From the NCBI RefSeq assembly GCF_032271945.1, contig NZ_CP130319.1, positions 761,001-825,000 of the forward strand: DNA of 64,000 bases. The letters are read 5' to 3'. The position numbers were made by a program, and so were the translations under genes. Origin of the DNA: Paenibacillus sp. MBLB1832 (GTDB taxonomy: Bacteria; Bacillota; Bacilli; Paenibacillales; NBRC-103111). Shown in pieces: positions 1 to 7,600 of this stretch (the stretch's first letter is position 1; every line of letters starts with the position of its first letter). The notes beneath the pieces are model-generated. The model did no database searches. It was not told where the DNA came from and worked only from the letters and a program-made list of their open reading frames with translations.

Positions 1-2
1 GA

Positions 3-1291
3 TTAAAATTACAGGCATTACTAAAGGAACGAAGTATTGTCATTTCAAAAATCCAAGTCGTTGATGAAGTAAATGATACTAATTTAGAAAAAAAAGAAGA
101 GTACAATGAGCTTATTAAATTAAAAAAAACAAACAAAGGATCATTGATAAGCTTAATGATATTAGATTCGAGAAAGATAACCTTAAGATTGAAAATGTTA
201 AATCTATTACAAAATTGGAGTCAATAAACTCCAAGAAGATTGATAAAAACTTACTCGATAATCAAGAACAACTTTCAGTTATAAGAGAAGATATTCGTGA
301 ACTTATCCTTCAAAGGGATGACATTTCCAATATAAGTATGACAATAGAAAATGAGATCAATAAGCTTAAACAAATGATAGTAGCTAGACAAATAATAACG
401 CTCATACCAGTGGAAAGGTGTCCCATTTGCTTAGGTAAAATTTATATAGACAGTGCATCATCTGATAATTGCTCATACTGTAATAATGAAATTGATACAA
501 CGGACTTTGAAAGGATCTCACAGTATAAAAGAATGCTTGAGGAATCTTTATATGAAGCTAATAGGGTAAAGGAAGAGCTAGTGCAACAAATCAAAGAATC
601 AGAAGGTAAGAAGAAAATTATTGAAAAAAGAATAGATAATCTCATGGGAAAATTCGTTAAAGACCAAAAAGCTCTGAACACACCAATGGAGAGTATAGTT
701 AACTCCATAAAAAACAGGGTTGAATCCTTAACGAAAGACGAATACCTTTTAGAAACACAATTGAGTTTTCTGATAACAAAAGAAGAACTTAAATTACAAA
801 AAAAACAACTTGAATTTGATATTGATGCTTTGAAAGAAGAACTTGGAGCACTTGAGAAACATGTTATTCAAACAGATGGATTTAAACAGGATAAATGGAA
901 AAGTATTTACTCTGATGAATTAAATTACATCTTTGATAGCAAAATGAACGTGAGCTTTGATAATGAATTTACTCCAGTTATTGATCAAGTTAACATTAGA
1001 AATATTTCTTCTGCGAGCTTAAAAGTAGCAGCACGATTATCATATATCACATCATTGTTCCATTGCCAAAACGTGCAGAATATTAATCACCTAGGATTTA
1101 TTTTATTAGATTCTCCAAAAGATAAGGATCTCGATTTGGATAAGTATGAGAGGTTTCTGGAGCTGATTGAAAGAAGTGAAGTAGGTCAAGTAATCCTCAC
1201 TGGAAGTATTTCAGATATAGACCTCTACAATGGCGAAAATGTTATATTGTTGTTAAATGACGAGCACAAACTTCTGAAAGAATTAAAGTGA
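3..1291 (+). CDS. SMC/Rad50-like coiled-coil ATPase, 5' truncated, probable frameshift
   Basis: This is the 3' part of a gene that begins before the window. An open frame with coiled-coil character runs from base 3 to the A8 run at 122-129. The same character continues in the -1 frame from about 125 to the stop at 1291, with no methionine start near the switch, so I read it as one gene missing an A, or one using -1 slippage. Downstream residues are rich in Glu/Lys/Leu heptads. A CPIC pair and a later CSYC pair form a zinc-ribbon or zinc-hook-like element between the coils. Near the C-terminus FILLDSP resembles a Walker B/D-loop of ABC-type ATPases and VILTGS the following strand. SMC/Rad50-like proteins act on DNA in repair or defence; the exact family is not recognised. 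Base composition is more AT-rich than the neighbours. Confidence 0.55.
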
Positions 1292-1328
1292 TTTTTAGAT
1301 TCCTTCATCATTCAAATGACGTGGGATC

Positions 1329-1510
1329 TAAAAACAATATTTTGTAAATACATTTTAATAAAAGCCAGCAAACCATTTGAGTTTGCTGGCTTCTTGCACT
1401 TCAAAACTTATTTGTCACCCAACATTTCACGTATCGTAGTTGTTATTGGGTGACAAATAAGTTTTGAAGTGACAAATAAAGTTTTGAAGTGACAAATAAA
1501 GTTCTGAAGT
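1329..1510. repeat. Solo ends of an IS21-like element
   Basis: This gene-free stretch holds a hairpin with GCCAGCAAAC arms (about 1366-1391), a perfect 25-base inverted repeat (1398-1422 and 1446-1470, starting ACTTCAAAACTTATTTGTCA), and three tandem 20-base units TGACAAATAAAGTTTTGAAG (1451-1509). Multiple short direct repeats behind an inverted end are typical of transposase binding sites in IS21-family termini. No transposase for these ends is present. A closely related block in the same orientation lies at 42002-42202. I infer remnants of an element whose body was lost; a MITE is the alternative. Confidence 0.6.
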
Positions 1511-1729
1511 ATTGAAACTAACTAACCCATTTGTCGATCTTTCGTGTCCTCCTTGCTGCGTGAATACTCCGGAGCAAATTGAGCCATCGTTCCGGTGAGT
1601 GAGAGCCATCCCTCCGTCATTTTTGAGCCACCCTTCCGGCTGGTGAGAGCCACCACAATATCCTCCTGCTAGAATGACTCTATGCGTTGTCGAAAGACTA
1701 ACGCAAATCATTCGTGAGGAGGTCATACA

Positions 1730-3271
1730 ATGACCCAATATCGTGAAATCCTGCGGCTTCATAGTCAAGGGATCAGTCAGCGTAACATCGCTGTCAGTTG
1801 CGCCTGCTCTCGCAACACCGTTTCCAAAATCATTCAACGAGCAGAAGAACTTCGAATATCGTGGCCGTTACAGAAAAATCTGTCGGATGGCGAGCTTCGT
1901 CAGCGCCTGTTTGCCGAAGTCGAAAAGCAACCCACTCGTAAGCACCCGGACTACGAATACATTCACAGGGAGATGGCCAAGAGCGGCGTAACACTCAGCT
2001 TACTTTGGAATGAATACTGCGAGAACTGCCGGTCGAGCCAAGAGATCCCCCTTATGTATTCTCAGTTCTGCCATCACTATCAGCAGTACACTTTGAAATC
2101 GAACGCAACTATGCGAATTCAGCGCAAGCCAGGCGAACAACTTGAGGTGGACTGGGCCGGGCAAACCGCGTCCATCATTGACCGCGAGACTGGCGAGATT
2201 GTTACGATGTATGTTTTTGTAGGAGTGCTGGCCTACAGTCAGTACGCTTATGTGGAAGCATTCTCTTCTCAAGATCAGGAGAGCTGGATCACCGCCCATA
2301 TCCATATGTATCAATTCTTTGGCGGGTCCACCCGTGTACTCATACCGGACAACCTAAAGACCGGCGTGGAAAAGGCATCAGGGCACTCTCCTGTGATCAA
2401 TAGGATCTATCACGAAATGGCCGAACATTACAACACCGCCGTCATTCCTGCGCGTGTCCGTAAACCCAAGGACAAGCCTAGTGTAGAGGGAGCCGTTGGC
2501 GTGGTCTCCACATGGATTCTAGCCGCACTACGTAAACAACAGTGTTTTAGTGCTGCCGAATTAAATCAGGCTATTCGGGAGAAGCTTGATGTCTTAAATG
2601 CAAAGCCTTTTCAGAAAAAAGAAGGGAGCAGGCGCAGTGTGTTTATGACGGAAGAAAAACCGTTTCTACTCCCCTTGCCTGCTACCCCATATGAGTTGGC
2701 GACCTGGAAGACCGCCACTGTCCAATTCAATTATCATATAAGCGTAGAGAAAATGCACTACTCCATCCCCTATGAATATATCAAGCATCAGGTCGATGTC
2801 CGCATGACTCGCAATGTTATTGAGGTCTTCTACAACAATAACCGAGTATGCTCCCACCCGAGGCTCCATGGTAAACCAGGGCAATATAGCACCATAGAAG
2901 ATCACATGCCTGAAAACCATAAGAAGTTCATTCAATGGAACGCCAATCGCTTTATCTCTTGGGCACAAAGTGTTGGTGCACATACCGCAATTGCAACCCA
3001 GGCGATCCTCGCTTCCCACAAAGTAGAGCAACAGGGCTACAGAAGCTGCATGGCACTCCTGAAGCTTGCCGACAAGTACGGTGTTGTTCGTCTCGAAGCA
3101 GCTTGTGCCAAAGCGCTATCCTACACACCAAGACCAAACTTCCAAAGTATCAAAACGATCTTGACTACCGGTCAGGATCGGCTTGAAACAGCACCGGAAA
3201 CAAAAGTGCCATCACCTTCTTCTGAAAACCACGGGTTCACTCGTGGTGCAGATTATTACGGGAGGGGCTAA
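1730..3271 (+). CDS. istA: IS21-family transposase IstA
   Basis: The protein (513 aa) is the DDE transposase of the enclosing element and performs strand cleavage and joining at the IS ends. An N-terminal helix-turn-helix (QRNIAVSCACSRNTVSKII, about residues 18-36) is followed by an RNase-H-like core with EVDWAGQT (first Asp), LIPDNLKTGV (second Asp) and KPSVEGAVG (Glu). The C-terminal part resembles the Mu-transposase-like domain of IstA proteins. Length is normal for the family and no disruption is seen. The GAGGAGG region just before the ATG gives a good ribosome site. istB follows after two bases, so the two are cotranscribed. Confidence 0.93.
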   Translation: MTQYREILRLHSQGISQRNIAVSCACSRNTVSKIIQRAEELRISWPLQKNLSDGELRQRLFAEVEKQPTRKHPDYEYIHREMAKSGVTLSLLWNEYCENCRSSQEIPLMYSQFCHHYQQYTLKSNATMRIQRKPGEQLEVDWAGQTASIIDRETGEIVTMYVFVGVLAYSQYAYVEAFSSQDQESWITAHIHMYQFFGGSTRVLIPDNLKTGVEKASGHSPVINRIYHEMAEHYNTAVIPARVRKPKDKPSVEGAVGVVSTWILAALRKQQCFSAAELNQAIREKLDVLNAKPFQKKEGSRRSVFMTEEKPFLLPLPATPYELATWKTATVQFNYHISVEKMHYSIPYEYIKHQVDVRMTRNVIEVFYNNNRVCSHPRLHGKPGQYSTIEDHMPENHKKFIQWNANRFISWAQSVGAHTAIATQAILASHKVEQQGYRSCMALLKLADKYGVVRLEAACAKALSYTPRPNFQSIKTILTTGQDRLETAPETKVPSPSSENHGFTRGADYYGRG

Positions 3272-3273
3272 CT

Positions 3274-4017
3274 ATGGCGCACGAACCTACCTTACGCAAA
3301 CTACATGAAATGCGCCTCGCTACAATGGCGGATTCTTACCAGAATCAGTTGTTAGATTCAAATTTCCAAGCCCTGTCGTTTGAAGAACGCTTTGGGCTAC
3401 TTGTGGATCTAGAGTGGTCCAGGCGTAAGAATAACCGGCTTTCCTCGTTGATCCGAAAAGCAGATTTTCAGCAAAACAACGCCTGCATTGAGGACGTTGA
3501 ATATCACGCTGATCGAAAACTTGACCGGACGCAAATCCTTCGATTAGCAACCGGCGCGTACATTCAGGACAAGCTCATTATCATCATCATGGGAGCATCC
3601 GGTGCAGGGAAGACTTATCTGGCTTGCGCCTTCGGAATTGCAGCCTGCAGGAACTTCTACCCGGTCAAATATATACGTTTGCCTGAACTACTGAATGAGT
3701 TGGCAGTGGCGCGCGGCGAAGGGATCTATCAAAGAGTGATGAAAACCTACAAGAAGATTCCTTTATTGATCTTGGACGAGTGGCTGCTTGTCTCGTTGAA
3801 AGAAAGCGAAGCACGGGATCTGCTCGAGATCGTGGAGGCTCGCCATGAAAAAGGTTCTACCATATTCTGCTCGCAGTTCACTCCTGCCGGCTGGCACGGA
3901 AAAATCGGTGAGAATACATTAGCAGATGCTATCCTTGATCGAATCGTGCATTCATCCTACACGATCACGATTGAAGGCATGGACTCCATGCGAAAGCGCA
4001 AAGGACTTATAAACTAA
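3274..4017 (+). CDS. istB: IS21-family transposition ATPase IstB
   Basis: This 247-aa AAA+ ATPase is the DnaC-like helper that loads with IstA and directs target choice. Walker A is GASGAGKTY (about residues 107-115) and Walker B is LLILDEW (about 164-170). A GGGAGGGG ribosome site sits immediately before the ATG. It directly follows istA within the element bounded by the CTGCG duplication. It is only distantly similar to the IstB at 39861-40619, so the two elements belong to different IS21 lineages. Confidence 0.93.
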   Translation: MAHEPTLRKLHEMRLATMADSYQNQLLDSNFQALSFEERFGLLVDLEWSRRKNNRLSSLIRKADFQQNNACIEDVEYHADRKLDRTQILRLATGAYIQDKLIIIIMGASGAGKTYLACAFGIAACRNFYPVKYIRLPELLNELAVARGEGIYQRVMKTYKKIPLLILDEWLLVSLKESEARDLLEIVEARHEKGSTIFCSQFTPAGWHGKIGENTLADAILDRIVHSSYTITIEGMDSMRKRKGLIN

Positions 4018-4143
4018 CAATTCATATTTCAAGGGGGCTGCCGCAAACTGGTGGCTCCTTCTTCCGGAACGGTGGCTCATTTTCCCCAGAGGACTGGCTC
4101 ACTTATCACCGGAATGATGGCTCTATTACATCGAAATATTCAC

Positions 4144-4176
4144 TGCGTTCACTCAATTAGGTGAACGCATTTTTTA
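4144..4176 (+). terminator. Rho-independent terminator just outside the IS
   Basis: A nine-base stem TGCGTTCAC/GTGAACGCA (4144-4152 and 4161-4169) is followed by seven T-rich bases. Its first bases overlap the target duplication, so the IS landed at the 5' edge of an existing terminator and left the hairpin whole. It would stop transcription leaving istB before the operator region of the giant gene. Confidence 0.75.
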
Positions 4177-4267
4177 TTTATGAGGGAATGTTAAAAAGTT
4201 AAAAATGAGATCAGGATGAGATTTTTCTAAAATTTATGAAATTAACTTTAGGATGGCGACCGTTTTG

Positions 4268-4312
4268 TTTAAAAATTATAGAAATTGAGGGTTATTCTTT
4301 AAATCATACAGT
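4268..4312. promoter_or_regulatory. Tandem 15-bp operator-like motif, promoter of giant gene 1
   Basis: Two motif copies lie 30 bp apart: TTTAAAAATTATAGA (4268-4282) and TTTAAATCATACAGT (4298-4312). Very similar tandem pairs precede the second giant gene, the importer and the catabolic operon. The repeat spacing of about three helical turns suits an AraC-type activator. The rest of the 4177-4643 gap holds a cre-like box, a short leader reading frame and a long-range inverted repeat. Confidence 0.6.
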
Positions 4313-4458
4313 TCAATTTGTGGGTATATAACGATAATGTGAAAATGCAGGAATATTTTGGAAAGATACATGAGAATAAAATACTTTTATACAAAAGTGA
4401 AGATTTACATATACAACAAGTGAACTATGTTAGTGAATAAGATAATTTCCTCTTTTTA

Positions 4459-4472
4459 TGTAATCGTTTACA
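4459..4472. promoter_or_regulatory. cre-like catabolite control site
   Basis: TGTAATCGTTTACA fits the TGWNANCGNTNWCA consensus of CcpA sites at every constrained position. It lies about 170 bp upstream of giant gene 1 and downstream of its operator pair, a position suited to glucose repression. CcpA itself is not in the window. Confidence 0.55.
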
Positions 4473-4507
4473 AACAGGTTAAGTAACTATCTCCAATTAC
4501 AGTAGCC

Positions 4508-4618
4508 AGCGTGGGGAGGTGAGAAAGGATGGCAGCTCGACTTAATTTCATATATCTGTCCTATGACTCGTGGTGACTTTTTAATAAAATCATTACCCAA
4601 GTAGGTGAAACCCACGCT
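4508..4618 (+). promoter_or_regulatory. 5' leader of giant gene 1 with 15-codon upstream reading frame
   Basis: GGGGAGGTGA (4513-4522) is a strong ribosome site for a small frame ATG 4529 to TGA 4576 (MAARLNFIYLSYDSW). An eight-base inverted repeat AGCGTGGG (4508-4515)/CCCACGCT (4611-4618) would close a loop around this frame and end just before the true ribosome site of the giant gene at 4626-4632. A leader peptide or structured leader is inferred, not shown. Confidence 0.35.
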
Positions 4619-4643
4619 AATTAATAAGGAGGTTATTGATGAA

Positions 4644-7600
4644 ATGAGGAATACACGGCTTTATGTGAGCATTTGTTTAACGATTGCGCTGTTTGTACAA
4701 TTAACAGGAATTTCTTTATTTGAATGGAATATTGCCTATGCGGCATCGAATGCATTCTATGTGTCCTCAACAGATGGGAACGACAGCTGGAGCGGAACTT
4801 TGGCGGCACCGAATGCAGCAGGAACAGATGGTCCTCTCAAAACACTGGGTAAAGCGAAATCCAAGGTAAATTCACAAATTGCGGCAAGCGGAATGAATGG
4901 CGATATCTACGTTTATATCAAGGGTGTTCTAGAGAATGTTAATAACATCTCGTTTGGACCTACAGATTCTGGTGTTTCCGGGTTTGATGTCGTTTACACC
5001 AATTATCCAGGAGAGCAGGCGGCAGTAACGGGCTCAACGCGTTTGACCGGATGGACGCTGGACAGCGGGAATGTGTATAAGAAGACAGGAGTTAATTGGA
5101 CTTTCCATACACTTTATGAGAATGGAGTCAGAGCAGTTAAGGCGCGTTATCCGAACCAATTGCCATCAGGAGCAAATGCTTATAGCAGAGTTGCTGACAA
5201 AGTAGGTACAACTAGTGCCTCCAAATCACAATTCATCTATGCATCGGGAGATATTCCATCCGTTTCAAGCTTAAACGGGTTGGAAGTATTTATTTGGCCA
5301 GGCAGCGATAGCGGAGAAGTCAACTGGAAGACCAATACGATCAGTGTTTCAGCGCTTGACACGTCTACTCGCCAAGTGACACTTAGCTCCAATGCGCAGT
5401 ATACAATTGGCGCTGGATCGCGTTATTTCGTTCAGGGAAAGAAAGAATTATTGGATGCGCCTGGAGAATTTTATCTCGACGATGCGAACGATACTCTGTA
5501 TTATTGGCCTCGGAGCAACACGGATATCGAAAGCCTAGTCATTGAAGCGCCTAAATCTGGTCATTTGCTAGGCTTCTACGGCTCTAGCGATACGAATCCC
5601 GTCCATAATATTCGCTTTGAAGGGATTACGATCAAGAACACGGACCGTGACCAAGATACGGTATATATCAAGTACGCAAAGAACATAACAATCAAGAATA
5701 ATGAAATTTACAATTCCGGATTGAGTGCCATAGAACTAACCCTATGGGCGCAAAACAACGTAATCACCGGAAATCACATGTACAATTTGGGATATAGCGG
5801 CATAAAATCCTATGCCAACAGCTCTACAAGCGTACAGGTAGGCTACAATGAGATATCCAACAACTACATCCACGACGTTGGGCAGTTGAATGGTGAAGGC
5901 TCAGGCATATTCCTGGATAAAGGCGCTTTCTATACGATCAAAAATAACCGAATCTTTAATGCCTCGCGTTGGGGAATAAGCATCTATTCACCTGTATCAA
6001 CGGCTACTCCGGCTGTTGCTACTACAGATGCCCAGTCGAATATTATTGAATACAACGATATCTCAAACGTAAATAACGACTCGCAGGATACAGGCGCGAT
6101 CTATGCTTTTGGGATGGGACCCAACAATATCATCCGGAATAATATCATTCACGACAACCAAGTGGCATTTTCATTTGCATCCGGTATTTATTTGGACGAT
6201 GACGTATATAACACAAGCGTGTACAACAACATTCTGTACAACAATAACAAACAAGGCAACGGTCCATTTACCGATGTGATCGCCAAAGGAACCGCCAATA
6301 AATTCTACAACAACATTATCGCAGATAATGATAATTATGTAGATTACGGTCCCGGTGCGTTCGACACGAATAAGCTGGGCAACCACACGAACAAGGACAT
6401 TGAAGTGACGTCCAATATCGTGTACAACTCGACCAATCAAATCTACACCTTCATCAACTGGCAGGACGATCGTTATGCGAAGGCGGAGAACAACACGTGG
6501 TACAATGCAAACGGCATATACGGGACTCGAGGCATGTATTACGTGGACGGTGGAAAAACAATTGAAGACTGGCGGCATACGTTAAACGACAAGTATGATC
6601 AGTTCAGTCTGACGACCGACCCCTTGTTTGTGAACGCGGGCAGCTCGGATTACCGTCTGCGCTACGACTCCCCTTCTTACGGACTGGGCTTCGTGGACTT
6701 CAACATGGAGGATATCGGTCTGACTTCCAGCTATCCGTTAGGGAATGCGGAAGAAACGTTGGATCGACTCTTTGTGCGCAACTCTTCTGATTCGGTGAAC
6801 GATGCGAATTTGTCGCTCAATGTGAATGCAACGGCGCAGCTTAGCTTGAAGGGTCGGACGACAAGCGGCTATATCGCCAATCTATCAAATGCGACGGTTA
6901 GTTATGCGAGTAACAACACGACAGTCGCGACGGTCAGCTCCAGCGGACTGATTACAGCGAAAGCAGCCGGTGTAGCAAAGATTACCACGACGGTGACCAA
7001 AGGTGGAGTAACGAAGACGGCGGACATGTATGTCATCGTAGCGGATGCTTTGAGCAGCTTAAGCATTGCTGCTTCGGAGACAGGCATGACTGTGGGCGGT
7101 ACGGTGAAGCTGCAGACGACGGGCGTGACGACGCAAGGCCAAAAGCTGTCGCTGAGCTCAGTAAGCTATAGCAGCAGCAATACCAGCGTGGCGACGGTGA
7201 GCTCACAAGGCGTGGTAACGGGCGTGGCGACTGGCACGGCGACCATTACAGCGTCGGCTGCGGTCGGCGGTGTGACGAAGAATGCAACGATCAACGTAGG
7301 CGTGTACAGTGCGACTCTGAAATCCATCAGCATCAACTTTGTTAATCAGATGCTGCAGTACGGAGGGACGGATCAGATTACGGTAACGGGGACGCTGTCC
7401 GATAACTCGACGGCAGACCTGACCAACGCGACGAAGCAGTTTTCCATCGACAGCACAGCGGCGACAGTGAACGCTACGACGGGCGCGATCACGGCGGGCA
7501 ATGCGCCAGGATCCGGACGTATTACGGTCAAGGTCACGTTGAACGGAGTCACACGTACGGCAGCAGATAGTGTGGTCGTCTATGGGACGGAGGCGCTTCC

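Larger units (their letters stand above)
1561..4142 (+). mobile_element. Complete IS21-family insertion sequence
   Basis: The element carries istA and istB. Its left end starts TGAATACTCCGGAG and its right end, on the opposite strand, starts TGAATATTTCGATG. Both ends contain several GAGCCA-NN-TTCCGG-type subrepeats (left at 1580-1653, right at 4050-4132) that look like transposase binding sites. The bases CTGCG occur directly outside both ends (1556-1560 and 4143-4147), a 5-bp target duplication, so the boundaries are well supported and the copy appears intact. Confidence 0.9.

Noticed and set aside
1451..1509. Three 20-base tandem units considered as a CRISPR remnant
   Set aside because: Units are contiguous without spacers and match the ends of an IS21-like element.
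1427..1837. 136-residue minus-strand frame at the IS left end
   Set aside because: It spans the solo repeats, the IS boundary and istA start, so it cannot be an evolved gene.
4605..4643. Earlier ATG for giant gene 1
   Set aside because: No ribosome site before it, and the AAGGAGG at 4626-4632 lies inside the extension.
6171..6578. Minus-strand open frame inside giant gene 1, with a near-identical one at 18517-18924
   Set aside because: Both mirror the coding strand of duplicated sequence; they have no ribosome site and share the codon bias shadow of the real gene.
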